Notes: a model not told the origin generated them from the letters alone. A DNA stretch of 64,000 bases from Acidihalobacter sp. (GCA_027013225.1 JALUXU010000006.1:34866-98865); one strand, 5' to 3'. Positions 21,013 to 29,687 are shown, counted from the first letter of the stretch. Made by a program: numbers and translations.

Positions 21013-21495
21013 TCATCTCAACTGAGTTGCTCCTGGGGATTTAGACGCCAGATGGTCATATGTCACTGGTTCTGCAGGCTCACCGCGCATCAAGGCCAAT
21101 ACCTGTTCAAGACGCTGCCGACCTCTGAGATTCAGGATCTGATTGTGGCGATTCACGCTCATGCACTCATTCTCAACGGCGTAAAGACTTTTAAGCAGAG
21201 CATTTAATTCCGGCTCTTCCTCCTTTGCCGCTTCCTCCGTAAACCGGGAACGTCCGGCCTTTCCAGAGCCACTCGTTTGAGCCCTGGCGTTACTACTCGA
21301 TTCCTCGGCATGGATGGCATCCAGAATCTTTGTTTTTTCCTCGGTTATCTTGATTAAAGAAGTTGCATCGTGGGTTTCTAGAGCCTTACTCTCCTGCTTC
21401 AAAAGCCCCAGCAGTCGCTTCCATTGACCGAGCCTTTGCCTTAATAAATCAATATGTTTCTCGGAATCTGACGAAGAAGAAACAAGGCGGTTCAT
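21013..21495 (-). CDS. flgN: FlgN-family flagellar export chaperone
   Basis: A 160-residue helical protein at the place and size of FlgN, the chaperone for the hook-associated proteins FlgK and FlgL. It shows a long N-terminal coiled-coil (HIDLLRQRLGQWKRLLGLLKQE, ALETHDATSLIKITEEKTKIL) and the ENECMSVNRHNQILNLRGRQRLEQVLALMRG segment typical of FlgN. An Arg/Ser/Ala-rich linker sits between them. Its start overlaps the flgM stop by four bases, so the two are translationally coupled, as is usual. Confidence 0.88.
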   Translation of the reverse strand: MNRLVSSSSDSEKHIDLLRQRLGQWKRLLGLLKQESKALETHDATSLIKITEEKTKILDAIHAEESSSNARAQTSGSGKAGRSRFTEEAAKEEEPELNALLKSLYAVENECMSVNRHNQILNLRGRQRLEQVLALMRGEPAEPVTYDHLASKSPGATQLR

Positions 21496-21824
21496 TTTTT
21501 GTTAACCCATTCCATGGCCAACATTTTTTCTGCAATCCTGGAGGGATTGAGCGTGTAAGCACCCGATTGAATTTTCTGGCGTACTTGCTCTACGCGCTTT
21601 GCTTCGATAGGCGCCTGCGCGGAAAGCCCCCTATCCAACTGAGTAAGGCGTATCCCGGCGTTTGTAATATTCAGCGAGTCAGCAGAGGTTGACAGAGGTT
21701 GTTTTGCCGCGGGTGTCTCGCTGCCTGTTCTCTGGCTAACTGAATGGCTTTTCTCCTGCCTGGATACAGGTGAAAGCGCATTTTTCGTTCCCAAATTCCG
21801 GATATCTTTCAAGTCAATAGTCAT
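21492..21824 (-). CDS. flgM: FlgM, anti-sigma-28 factor
   Basis: A 110-residue FlgM. It holds FliA inactive until the hook is complete and is then exported through the flagellum. The N-terminus is low-complexity and disordered; the C-terminal half (RVEQVRQKIQSGAYTLNPSRIAEKML) is the conserved FliA-binding helix pair. I use the ATG at 21824 (GGTGGGA upstream) instead of 21845. A near-consensus FliA promoter lies 49 bp upstream, giving the classical negative loop in which FliA drives its own inhibitor. Confidence 0.92.
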   Translation of the reverse strand: MTIDLKDIRNLGTKNALSPVSRQEKSHSVSQRTGSETPAAKQPLSTSADSLNITNAGIRLTQLDRGLSAQAPIEAKRVEQVRQKIQSGAYTLNPSRIAEKMLAMEWVNKK

Positions 21825-21872
21825 GGTTGATTCCCACCAACACAAGGTTGGTTCTCTGAAGTGTTGCCATAT

Positions 21873-21899
21873 GTTTCGGCAGAATGTACAAAAACTTTA
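21873..21899 (-). promoter_or_regulatory. FliA (sigma-28) promoter of flgMN
   Basis: Minus strand: TAAA (-35, 21899-21896), exactly 15 bp, then GCCGAAAC (-10, 21880-21873), against the consensus TAAA-N15-GCCGATAA. Six of eight -10 bases and all -35 bases match. Confidence 0.8.
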
Positions 21900-22110
21900 C
21901 TGCAATTCATTCATTAAGTGAATAAATCGGCAAGATGCCTGTTTTACATTCCACTTAAATTGGGTGAAGGCGGGGATGGAATCATCTCCAAGCCCGTCGA
22001 ACCAAAGAAGATGGTGAAATAGCGCTCATGCGATGATCTTGGGGATCAATTCAGGACGCGTACAAACCAAGGTCGGGCTCGGGCGCGCCTGTTTCGATAA
22101 CCCTCAAGCC

Positions 22111-22878
22111 TTAGCGACCCACCTCAACCACGCCGAAACCAATGACGATACCTTGTACAATTCGCTTTGATTCCACATTTCTTACCCTGACCAATGAGCC
22201 TTGAGCACCATTTTGCAGGGCTTCCCCCTGGGCCGTAACACTCAATTCACCCTCCTGTACCTTTATCGTCACCACTTGCCCACGTTTTACGAGAAGAGGC
22301 GGACGCAGGCTTGTGGGCGTAATCACCCTCCCCTGGATCAGATTACGGGTTAGTACTTGACCGATGACCTCGTCAGGACGGGTGTAATATCCATAAGACA
22401 GGCGAGCAAGATTTCTGGATGCCATAGATAGATCAGCCCGACCCAAATGCACGCCGCGCTTCAACGATCTGGCGGCGATAACTACGCGTTGCCTTGCAGC
22501 GACCCGTACGGGCACATACAGCTTCCATGCCACCGGCCCGGGGCAAACCACCGCGACGACGGTATTGCCCACATTGGCACTTCCTGCCGGCGCTGAAAGC
22601 CGTAGCTTCTGACCACACGCGGCCAGCTTCAATCGTGTATCCAGTTGCCCAACCTTTACGCTGGGTTTCGCATCCGGCAAAACGCTTTCCAGTCTTGAGA
22701 TCGCAAAACGGCCCGCTGCCTGGCGGATCGCCGCGAGAGATTCTATTTCAGTAGCGGCAAAAGCCACGTTTCCGCTAATCAGCCCTATGTTTCCGAATAT
22801 GAACAGGAGCGCGCATAATGCCCTTGCATTAATGACGCTGAATGGCAATCCCGTCAATTTCTTGTCGAACTCAAACAT
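22111..22878 (-). CDS. flgA: FlgA, P-ring assembly chaperone
   Basis: A 255-residue periplasmic protein with an N-terminal hydrophobic export signal (LCALLFIFGNIGLISGNVAFA, about 22-42). The C-terminal SAF domain is plain: RVVIAARSLKRGVHLGRADL, then RNLIQGRVITPTSLRPP and VKRGQVVTIKVQEGELSVTAQGEAL. FlgA chaperones FlgI for P-ring assembly around the rod. It is separated from flgM by about 290 bp, which hold the flgM promoter, and has its own sigma54-like site upstream. The order flgA-flgM-flgN is as in Pseudomonas and Vibrio. Confidence 0.95.
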   Translation of the reverse strand: MFEFDKKLTGLPFSVINARALCALLFIFGNIGLISGNVAFAATEIESLAAIRQAAGRFAISRLESVLPDAKPSVKVGQLDTRLKLAACGQKLRLSAPAGSANVGNTVVAVVCPGPVAWKLYVPVRVAARQRVVIAARSLKRGVHLGRADLSMASRNLARLSYGYYTRPDEVIGQVLTRNLIQGRVITPTSLRPPLLVKRGQVVTIKVQEGELSVTAQGEALQNGAQGSLVRVRNVESKRIVQGIVIGFGVVEVGR

Positions 22879-22913
22879 GAAAGCTCAATAAACAATAACC
22901 TTGCATTATCTTT

Positions 22914-22929
22914 AGCAAAAATCGGGCCG
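22914..22929 (-). promoter_or_regulatory. Sigma-54-like promoter upstream of flgA
   Basis: Minus strand CGGCCCGATTTTTGCT: the invariant GG and GC are separated by 10 bases (22928-27 and 22916-15), with a good TTGCT -12 box and a weaker -24 box. It lies ~36 bp before the flgA ATG. Confidence 0.6.
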
Positions 22930-23073
22930 CTATTTCGGAAAGCCTGTTTTGCTATATTGACTCACTCAGGCGGCAGATAACGAACCTAAAACGCCTGGCA
23001 GTAAACAGACTCATGAAAACTTTGTGCTTCATCATGATGACCTTAAGTTCTGGCAAACAAAGGAATTAGAAAA

Positions 23074-24294
23074 ATGGATAAACACCCGATACCGGAATCC
23101 CTTTTGGCGAAATTGACTCCCCTGGAGCAACTTTCCGATGCAGAGCGCGCATATCTTCTCAAATTCTGCCGTATGGACACGATCCCGCCGGGGAAACGCC
23201 TCCCCGCGAAAAACGCCGCTTCCTGGTTCAGCTTCGTCATTGATGGACGAATGGATCTGATCCGCGACGGTGCTGTCGTGGATCACATAGACATGAACAG
23301 TGATTCTTCGCGAGCGCTTGAACCGGTCTTCGCAACCAAAGATGGCGAGGGAGTGGAATTTGCTCTTGCCACCACACCAGTGAAACTTTTGAGCGTACGG
23401 CGCAAAGCTGTGCTCCAACTCCTCGACAAAGGGTATGAGATTGAAGAAGAAGCGCTCTTTGAAGGCGAGAACGAAATGCTCGTAGAGCTCTATGAATCAA
23501 TCCAGAGCAATCAGCTCAATCTGCCCACCATGCCGGACGTTGCAGTTCGTATCCGCATGCTCTCAGAGAATCCGGATGTAGGCATTAATGAAATCGCCAA
23601 AGTCGCTCAAACAGACCCCTATCTGGCGGGCAGGTTGATCCAGGCTGCCAACAGCGCCGCGTACCGGGGATCGCAAACCATCGGAACCGTACGCGAAGCC
23701 ATCACACGCCTTGGCCTTAAGCGTAGCACCACTCTGGCCTTGGGTATCGCGATGAAAACCGCTTTTGTTTCGAAATCTCCGGCCATCTCAAATAGCTTGC
23801 AAAAAAATTGGGAAATAAGCGTCGAAGTATCGGCTTTGGCCCACGTCATTGCAAAACACACCGGGAAGATCGATTCCGAGCGAGCTTTGCTGGCCGGATT
23901 GGTTCATCGCATTGGCGCCATACCCATTCTTGGCTATGCAGAACAAAGTGGCTGGGATGAAACCAGAACAAAACAAGCCATGCTGCGTTTTTCAGCCATG
24001 CTAGGGACATTGCTGCTGAAAAACTGGAGTTTCGATAAAGAAATCATTCACGCCGTCGAGATATGTGGTCAATGGGGCAGGAATTCGGATGAAAACGTGG
24101 ATCTGGGCGATGTGATCATCGCCGCGCGAGTCTATGCGAACATTCGTTCTCCGGAGCCGGAAGACTTCCCGGATATCGACCGGGTGCCGGCATTCGGCCG
24201 ACTTGGGCTCGGAACACTCGAATCGGATCGAACACTGCTCATTCTTGAAGAAGCCGCAGATGAAATTGCAGGAATACGCGAATTCCTGTCTTGA
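23074..24294 (+). CDS. HDOD-domain signalling protein with cNMP-binding-like N-terminus
   Basis: A 406-residue soluble protein. Residues ~8-120 look like a cyclic-nucleotide-binding beta-roll (LTPLEQLSDAERAYLLKFC, then FSFVIDGRMDLIRDG, ending ATTPVKLLSVRRKAVLQLL) but lack a clear phosphate-binding cassette, so ligand binding is doubtful. Residues ~145-345 form an HDOD domain (LPTMPDVAVRIRMLSENPD, DPYLAGRLIQAANSAAY), a catalytically inactive HD relative. HDOD proteins regulate motility and biofilm in several proteobacteria by protein contact. It is divergent from flgA, and fliK follows within 13 bp, so it is embedded in the flagellar locus. Confidence 0.85.
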   Translation: MDKHPIPESLLAKLTPLEQLSDAERAYLLKFCRMDTIPPGKRLPAKNAASWFSFVIDGRMDLIRDGAVVDHIDMNSDSSRALEPVFATKDGEGVEFALATTPVKLLSVRRKAVLQLLDKGYEIEEEALFEGENEMLVELYESIQSNQLNLPTMPDVAVRIRMLSENPDVGINEIAKVAQTDPYLAGRLIQAANSAAYRGSQTIGTVREAITRLGLKRSTTLALGIAMKTAFVSKSPAISNSLQKNWEISVEVSALAHVIAKHTGKIDSERALLAGLVHRIGAIPILGYAEQSGWDETRTKQAMLRFSAMLGTLLLKNWSFDKEIIHAVEICGQWGRNSDENVDLGDVIIAARVYANIRSPEPEDFPDIDRVPAFGRLGLGTLESDRTLLILEEAADEIAGIREFLS

Positions 24295-24307
24295 CCCTAC
24301 CGAACTC

Positions 24308-25396
24308 ATGACCTCCTTCATTAGCATCCAGAATCAATCCACGGCGATCGGCGGGAGCCAAAATCTTCGCAACTGGAAAGTGGGACAAGTCATCAAGGCC
24401 GTGGTCATATCGGGCACGCCACCCGAACAAGGCGGGGGACGAGCACTATTGAGAATATCTGGACGAGACTACGCGGTTCGCTCGAATTTGCCATTGGCCG
24501 CCGGAGATTCGGTGGCATTGAAAGTGACCCGTCTTAAGCCCGAAACCGTTTTGCAGATAGCGAAACCGCCCGCTGGAGCAAGCTCAAACGCTCCGCCGAT
24601 TCAATCTGACGCCGCAAAACTTGAGTCACTCGCCTCTTCGATAAAAAGTCTGCTCGGGAAACAGACCGAATTGCTTTCCGGATTACAGAAACTGATTGCG
24701 GCGAAACCCTCGTTGAGTCCTGGGGCCCTTCAGAATCTCGACAAACTCCTGCAAAGTACGCCGGATCTCCAGACGCTTGGCAGCGCCGTTTCATTACGCA
24801 AGGCATTGGCTCAATCCGGCATCCACCTGGAACCCATGCTGTTACAGGGGAAAACACCGGCAGCGGGCGACTTGAAACTGCAATTGATGAATATCAGTCA
24901 GAGCCTGGAAAATCAATCCTCGGCCGGGTTACGGCAAACCGTGGATGCCATGCTAGCCCGGATCAGTCTAAATCAACTCCATGGAACTTCGCTGGCGCAA
25001 ACCCAAAACGGCATACATTGGATGATTGAAATTCCCTATCAGGCAAGCGGCACCTTTCAAACGCTTCGCTTTGAGATCGATTCTAGGCATGAGTCCTCCG
25101 AATCAAGCACCGATATGGCCGATGACACCTGGAAGGTCACATTGGACATGAATTCACCTTCTCTGGGGTTTATCAGAACTGTCATCAGTCATAGCCAGGG
25201 CGTCACTTCCGCCCGCTTTTGGGCGGAAAGTCCCGAGACGTTTGCCCGTCTCCACAAAGCGATGCCTTCTTTAAAACAATCATGGCAGGCGCGCGGCCTA
25301 AAACCGGGCGCACTCCAGGCGTTTCAAGGCAACCCCCCAAACGATTACAAGAGTAATATCAGCGCAGACAGCTCGCTGCTGGACGCTCATGTATGA
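24308..25396 (+). CDS. fliK: FliK-like flagellar hook-length control protein
   Basis: A 362-residue protein whose C-terminal ~130 residues fit the FliK/Flg_hook domain (IHWMIEIPYQ, WKVTLDMNSPSLGFIRTVI, SARFWAESPETFARL). The N-terminal part is Ser/Gln/Leu-rich ruler-like sequence with a small barrel-like segment at the start. FliK measures hook length and switches export specificity through FlhB. The start is uncertain: ATG 24308 gives no overlap, ATG 24260 would overlap the HDOD gene by 35 bp, and neither has a strong ribosome site. The following FlhB-C-like gene overlaps by four bases. Confidence 0.8.
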   Translation: MTSFISIQNQSTAIGGSQNLRNWKVGQVIKAVVISGTPPEQGGGRALLRISGRDYAVRSNLPLAAGDSVALKVTRLKPETVLQIAKPPAGASSNAPPIQSDAAKLESLASSIKSLLGKQTELLSGLQKLIAAKPSLSPGALQNLDKLLQSTPDLQTLGSAVSLRKALAQSGIHLEPMLLQGKTPAAGDLKLQLMNISQSLENQSSAGLRQTVDAMLARISLNQLHGTSLAQTQNGIHWMIEIPYQASGTFQTLRFEIDSRHESSESSTDMADDTWKVTLDMNSPSLGFIRTVISHSQGVTSARFWAESPETFARLHKAMPSLKQSWQARGLKPGALQAFQGNPPNDYKSNISADSSLLDAHV

Positions 25397-25722
25397 ATAG
25401 CCAGAACGATAGTTTTGAAAATAAAGATGCGAACGAAAAAAGGCTTCTCGCCGTCGCCCTTCATTACAGTGGCGAAGGGGCGCCACAGGTCATGGCAAAA
25501 GGCTACGGAGTGATCGGAGAACAAATCCTGAAACGCGCCAAGGAACATTCCATCCCCATTCGTCAGGACGCCCAACTGAGCGGCTTGTTGGCACAAGTGC
25601 CTCTGGGCGAAGAAATACCAGAAAGTCTTTATTTGGCAGTTGCCGAAGTGCTGGCGTTTGCCTATCGCCTGAGCTCAAGCGCTCCCGAAGAAATGGAGGA
25701 ATATTCAGATCTGACGAAGTAA
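25393..25722 (+). CDS. FlhB C-terminal domain homologue (FlhX/FhlB type)
   Basis: A 109-residue soluble protein corresponding to the cytoplasmic C-terminal domain of FlhB (AVALHYSGEGAPQVMAKGYG...ILKRAKEHSIPI...LLAQVPLGEEIPESLYLAVAEVLAFAYRL). The NPTH autocleavage motif is absent, since homology starts after the cleavage site. Such stand-alone proteins (FlhX in Salmonella nomenclature) can substitute for the cleaved FlhB-CC piece in experiments. It is coupled to fliK by an ATGA overlap, which makes sense because FliK acts on this FlhB domain. The full FlhB is at 34675-35811. Confidence 0.88.
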   Translation: MNSQNDSFENKDANEKRLLAVALHYSGEGAPQVMAKGYGVIGEQILKRAKEHSIPIRQDAQLSGLLAQVPLGEEIPESLYLAVAEVLAFAYRLSSSAPEEMEEYSDLTK

Positions 25723-25752
25723 CCACATTCAGCGTAGCAGGGGCAGCCTCAA

Positions 25753-26181
25753 TTACCCAGCTGTTTTCTTCCCCGCATTATGCAATGCTTGAAGCAACTC
25801 GGCTTCGCCGCGGGGCAGATCGAAGGCCTCGATCAGCTCTTCCATTCCCATACCGCGTTCAAGCAATTTGAGAGCTTGAATATGGACGCTGCCCGCGTGA
25901 GTCTGCGCCTCGATGACCTCAACTCGGTCTCGAAACTGTTTCTGCATGGCCTCTAGACGTGCATCCAGGTCAACGAGCCGTTGACGCATTTCTGCCGCTT
26001 CATTACGCAACTGCAGCACTTCTCCTTCCAGGTTCTCATGCTCGGTATGTTTTTTTTCGTCCTCGCTTTGTTCCCGGCGTAATTTCATTACCTGCCAGGC
26101 AGCCCACAAGGCCAACAGCGGGAAATAGATCAAATCCAGCGCGAGCAGAATGCTCAACCAGTCAACATCCACTCGCTCCAC
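25753..26181 (-). CDS. DUF2802 family protein
   Basis: A 142-residue protein with one N-terminal membrane helix (LSILLALDLIYFPLLALWAAW, about 9-29), a coiled-coil (EHENLEGEVLQLRNEAAEMRQRLVDLDARL region) and a C-terminal helix-turn-helix-like DUF2802 module (ALKLLERGMGMEELIEAFDLPRGEAELL). In Pseudomonas this family sits at the end of the motCD-parCP-cheW block, and it is in the same relative place here. Its function is unknown; a membrane-tethered partner of the polar chemotaxis/flagellar machinery is a reasonable guess. It is about 110 bp after parP. Confidence 0.85.
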   Translation of the reverse strand: MERVDVDWLSILLALDLIYFPLLALWAAWQVMKLRREQSEDEKKHTEHENLEGEVLQLRNEAAEMRQRLVDLDARLEAMQKQFRDRVEVIEAQTHAGSVHIQALKLLERGMGMEELIEAFDLPRGEAELLQALHNAGKKTAG

Positions 26182-26291
26182 TCCATGTTATTTGTTCCAA
26201 CAGGTCCGGTCGGCAAAGAAGACTGGTTCATCGTTGTTTTCCGCGCCCAAAGCCGTTTGCTTTCATTCAAGAAAACCTATTTAACCTGCTC

Positions 26292-27146
26292 TTAAATGCT
26301 TTTCCGGGTAAGAGCGGGTTCCAGTTGTCTGACATCGAGCAAGGTTTGCATGTTTTTCAATACGATCCCGCCCACCCAGTCAGGACGTTCTTGGCTGGGT
26401 TGCCAACACACATTTTCCGGATCGACAGCAATGACATCCTTGAATTCATCACAACTCAAAGCCAGTCGGCCTTCTTCCAAGATCGCAACATAACCTGGAT
26501 ATTGGCTGCCTTCCTTGAAAGGTTTCATTTCGATATCCAGCAAGCGGTAGCTGTCGATGATCTCGCAAAAGCCCTGTTGAAATAGAAATCCGCCCAAACT
26601 CCAGCCCATGCGTCCCGGCAAAGCGGTGATTGCAATCTGGGAAAAAGGAATGATGCGTAAAAGATCGAGCAAAGGCACCAGTATCTCAACTTCGTTCACG
26701 CAAATCGAAACACAGCGAAACGCGCCATGAGAGCGCATGCGCCGTTCCATGCCCATATCGGCTGAATTGGTGCCAGCATGCTTTTCTACGGTCGGAACGG
26801 GAGATTCGGTTTCTCTGATTTCACCCTGCATACTGGATTCGGCTTCCTGAAAGCAAGCCGTCGCGACCGTCACGACGCCTGCTGGCGGCTCAGACTGGTT
26901 CAAATTACCGTGAGATATAAAGCCATCGGACGAGAAAGTTGCGTCGTCGTAAACTGGGCGAGTCTCAGGAACCCTGCATTGGTGCGCGGCGGGGATAGAC
27001 TCATTGGCCGCACTGATTTCAGAAGGATAAATGTCCGACAGACAAGGAAAAGGATTGTTGGCGGGTGTCAACAACGCCTCCATGAATGCTTCTAACGCCA
27101 CATCCGGGGGGGTGAGTAAGACCATATCTTCAAGGGCTTTCTTCAT
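26292..27146 (-). CDS. parP: ParP-like CheW-domain protein
   Basis: A 284-residue protein with a variable, low-complexity N-terminal ~135 residues and a C-terminal CheW-like domain (RCVSICVNEVEILVPLLDLLRII...LPGRMGWSLGGFLFQQGFCEIIDSYRLLDIE, then WVGGIVLKNMQTLLDVRQL). Its place directly after a ParA-like gene and after motCD matches ParP, which links ParC to CheA at the pole so that chemotaxis arrays are captured and partitioned. Its start overlaps the parC stop by 17 bp. The usual stand-alone cheW that follows in Pseudomonas is missing; the next gene is DUF2802. Confidence 0.85.
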   Translation of the reverse strand: MKKALEDMVLLTPPDVALEAFMEALLTPANNPFPCLSDIYPSEISAANESIPAAHQCRVPETRPVYDDATFSSDGFISHGNLNQSEPPAGVVTVATACFQEAESSMQGEIRETESPVPTVEKHAGTNSADMGMERRMRSHGAFRCVSICVNEVEILVPLLDLLRIIPFSQIAITALPGRMGWSLGGFLFQQGFCEIIDSYRLLDIEMKPFKEGSQYPGYVAILEEGRLALSCDEFKDVIAVDPENVCWQPSQERPDWVGGIVLKNMQTLLDVRQLEPALTRKSI

Positions 27147-27948
27147 ATTGCATCTCCATAGGCCATTGAGTCATTTTGCCCTCAAGCCAATCCAGCAGAT
27201 GGGCGTAAGCTCGACTTCCTCTCGCTCCGGGTCGGGATAGGGTCAGCGGCGTGGCCTGCTGACTGGCCTCCCTGAACCGGGTATCGACCGGAATGACGCC
27301 TTTCCATGTCTGTTCCGCATAGGTTTTACGCAAATGACTCAGAGCCTCGTTCGCTGCCCGCGTCCGCTGATCGTACATGGTCGGCACGATCGTATGCTTC
27401 AAGCCTCCTTTTCTTGATCTGGAAACCATGGAAACGGTGCGCAACATCCGCTCAAGCCCCTTGATGGCGAGAAATTCCGTCTGTACCGGAATCAACAAAT
27501 GTTCACATGCGGCCAGAGCGTTTACCATGAGAACCCCCAACATGGGCGGGCAATCCATGATGACATGATCGTAATCAGATTCAAGTGCTTTCAGTGTCTG
27601 GGCTAACACCAACCCCATGCCATCGCGGTTGCCAAGTTGGCGATCAAGGGTTGCCAGGGCGGTACTGGCGCACAAAAGATCAAGACCTTCGATGCGCGTC
27701 GATTGCACGATGTCCCGAGGAGCGAGAGTTTTCCCTTGGACCCGGCGTTGAAACAGGGTGTAAACCCCCGGCACGCCTTCTTCTGGATCGTAGCCGAAAT
27801 AACTCGTCAATGACCCATGGGGATCCAAATCCACCAAAAGCGCCCGTCCACCACGTTTGGCCTGCAGTCCTCCCAAACTGACGGTCGTCGTTGTCTTGCC
27901 CACGCCTCCTTTCTGGTTGGCCACGGCCCAGGCGATCATTTCAGCCAC
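27130..27948 (-). CDS. parC: ParC, ParA-like ATPase for chemotaxis array positioning
   Basis: A 272-residue ParA/MinD-superfamily ATPase with a deviant Walker A KGGVGKTTTTVSLGG, the VDLDPHGSLTSYFG Walker A' region and the MDCPPMLGVLMVNAL Walker B. Unlike a chromosomal ParA it has no N-terminal DNA-binding domain and no parB follows. It is instead between motD and a CheW-domain gene, the arrangement of the chemotaxis-specific ParC/ParP pair of Vibrio and Pseudomonas that places arrays at the cell pole. It overlaps motD by 8 bp. Polar flagellation is therefore likely. Confidence 0.9.
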   Translation of the reverse strand: MAEMIAWAVANQKGGVGKTTTTVSLGGLQAKRGGRALLVDLDPHGSLTSYFGYDPEEGVPGVYTLFQRRVQGKTLAPRDIVQSTRIEGLDLLCASTALATLDRQLGNRDGMGLVLAQTLKALESDYDHVIMDCPPMLGVLMVNALAACEHLLIPVQTEFLAIKGLERMLRTVSMVSRSRKGGLKHTIVPTMYDQRTRAANEALSHLRKTYAEQTWKGVIPVDTRFREASQQATPLTLSRPGARGSRAYAHLLDWLEGKMTQWPMEMQYEESP

Positions 27949-28789
27949 CTCCAGTTTGCCGGGAAGAAGGCAGAAGGCGGGTCGGAACCGCTGTGTTCTG
28001 GGCGACCACCACCAACTCCACGCGCCTATTCATGGCGCGCCCTTTGGGGGTGGCATTACTGGCTATGGGGTGATATTTCCCGTACCCCACCGCTGCCAGG
28101 CGTGGCGGCGGCATGCCATTGCGAATCAACAACTGCACCACGGAAACGGCTCGGGCGGCGGAAAGGCCCCAATTCGAGTCGAAGCGGCTGTTATGTATTG
28201 GGACATTGTCGGTAAAGCCTTCCACTTGCACTTGCACAGGCAATTGGCGCAATGCCTTTGCAACGTCCTTGATTACCGGCACGGCCGTCGGATCTATGCG
28301 CGCACTTCCGCTCGGGAAAAGGACATCGGCCTTGATCCTTATATCCACCCAGTTGGGATGAACCTGAACGCTGATCAATCCAGAAGAGACAAGAGGCCTG
28401 AGCTTGTTCTCGATGGTTATCCCCATCTTCTGGATAGGCGTGGTTTTTGGTTGATTCCGCGCTGAGCGGGCGGGCGGCTCCGGTGGCGCCTGGATTTGAG
28501 GGAGCCCCTGGATGATGATCGGCGAAGGAAAGGCCGCCAATGGAGAAGGGCTGAACGGGTTGGATGTTTGCAATTCGCCCGGATTGATTGGATGGATCGT
28601 TCTCGGCGGATGACGAAAGGCCGCCACCAAAGATTCCGAGAGCACCCTGTATTTACCCACATTGACGGATGAAATCGCATACATCACCACAAAAAAGGCG
28701 AACAGCAAGGTAATAAAATCCGCATAGGACACCAGCCATCTTTCGTGATTGATGTGATCTTCCGCCTTTTTGTTGCGCTTACGTTTCAT
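27941..28789 (-). CDS. motD: MotD, flagellar stator subunit
   Basis: A 282-residue MotB-family stator protein. The single membrane helix (SYADFITLLFAFFVVMYAISS, 21-41) carries D24, the proton-binding aspartate. A Pro-rich linker follows, then a C-terminal OmpA-like peptidoglycan-binding domain (VQVEGFTDNVPIHNSRFDSNWGLSAARA, YGKYHPIASN, NRRVELVV). It pairs with MotC upstream (9-bp gap) to form the torque-generating channel. The gene order motC-motD-parC-parP identifies it as the MotCD type, not MotAB. Confidence 0.93.
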   Translation of the reverse strand: MKRKRNKKAEDHINHERWLVSYADFITLLFAFFVVMYAISSVNVGKYRVLSESLVAAFRHPPRTIHPINPGELQTSNPFSPSPLAAFPSPIIIQGLPQIQAPPEPPARSARNQPKTTPIQKMGITIENKLRPLVSSGLISVQVHPNWVDIRIKADVLFPSGSARIDPTAVPVIKDVAKALRQLPVQVQVEGFTDNVPIHNSRFDSNWGLSAARAVSVVQLLIRNGMPPPRLAAVGYGKYHPIASNATPKGRAMNRRVELVVVAQNTAVPTRLLPSSRQTGGG

Positions 28790-28798
28790 TGGGTCACC

Positions 28799-29545
28799 CT
28801 ATTCGATAAATCCTCGCAATTTGGTTTCGATTGCACGCGGGTTCTCGCCCTCTGCAATAGCAGTCAGCCCCTCTATCGTCATTTCCTTCACTCGCTCTTG
28901 CTCATGAATAATCGCCTTGAGTTTGCCGGCGATCGGCAACAGAATCAGATTCGCTGAGCCGACGCCATAAATCGTCGCCACGAAAGCCACGGCTATGCCT
29001 TCTCCCAGTTTGGAGGGATCGGCCAAATGCTCCATTACGTGTATAAGCCCCATGACAGCGCCTAGAATGCCGATCGTCGGCGCATAGCCTCCCGCAGCCT
29101 CATATACTTTGGCGGCTCGGATTGCGTTTTCCTCATAAGATTCAAGCTCCACCTCCATAATGGCACGGATCATCTCAGGCTCTCTCCCGTCGACGAGCAA
29201 TTGCAATCCGCGTTTCGCAAAAGGGTCTTCATGACGTTCGGAAACGGATTCGAGTCCAAGCAAACCCTCTTTGCGTGCCAGTTGACTCCAGGCCACGATC
29301 TCCTTGATTTGCTGCTCGGCATCGATTGCCGGCGGACGGAACACCCAAAGCAACATGCGCATGGCACGCATGAACACAGGTAAAGGCGATTGGAGAAGAA
29401 TGGCACCAAACGTGCCGCCGATGACGATCACAAAGGCCGTGAACTGGAGCAGTGAGCCTACCCGCCCTCCTTCGATCCAGTTGCCGCCAACAATAGCCGC
29501 AAAGGCGATCAACAACCCCAGCAATGTGAGAACATCTACTCTCAT
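28799..29545 (-). CDS. motC: MotC, flagellar stator subunit
   Basis: A 248-residue MotA-family inner-membrane protein with four hydrophobic segments: two near the N-terminus (LLGLLIAFAAIVGGN, LLQFTAFVIVIGGTFGAILL) and two near the C-terminus (YAPTIGILGAVMGLIHVM, IAVAFVATIYGVGSANLILLP). The large cytoplasmic loop contacting the rotor lies between them. It is the first gene of motC-motD-parC-parP-DUF2802. A FliA-type promoter candidate lies in the 142-bp gap after fliA, so these late genes can be transcribed separately from the long export-gene operon. Confidence 0.93.
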   Translation of the reverse strand: MRVDVLTLLGLLIAFAAIVGGNWIEGGRVGSLLQFTAFVIVIGGTFGAILLQSPLPVFMRAMRMLLWVFRPPAIDAEQQIKEIVAWSQLARKEGLLGLESVSERHEDPFAKRGLQLLVDGREPEMIRAIMEVELESYEENAIRAAKVYEAAGGYAPTIGILGAVMGLIHVMEHLADPSKLGEGIAVAFVATIYGVGSANLILLPIAGKLKAIIHEQERVKEMTIEGLTAIAEGENPRAIETKLRGFIE

Positions 29546-29633
29546 CAGTCAATACGATCGCCTTGGGATGCTTGAGAAATCCCGTTCTCAGGTCGCTACA
29601 ATCAAGTTCCAATTCTGCCGTGAACATCTAATA

Positions 29634-29660
29634 TTATCGACAGACAGCGCATTATCTTGA
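29634..29660 (-). promoter_or_regulatory. Candidate FliA promoter of motCD-parCP
   Basis: Minus strand TCAA (-35, 29660-29657), 15-bp spacer, GTCGATAA (-10, 29641-29634): 3 of 4 and 7 of 8 consensus matches, in the gap between fliA and motC. Confidence 0.6.
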
Positions 29661-29687
29661 CCAGTTTGCACATCGAGAAAAGGCGGT

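Noticed and set aside
22960..22985. FliA promoter before the HDOD gene
   Set aside because: GCAGATAA is a good -10 match, but the sequence 15 bp upstream (ATAT) is not a -35.
27130..27948. Chromosome-partition ParA
   Set aside because: No parB or parS nearby, and its neighbours are motD and a CheW-domain gene, so the chemotaxis ParC role fits better.
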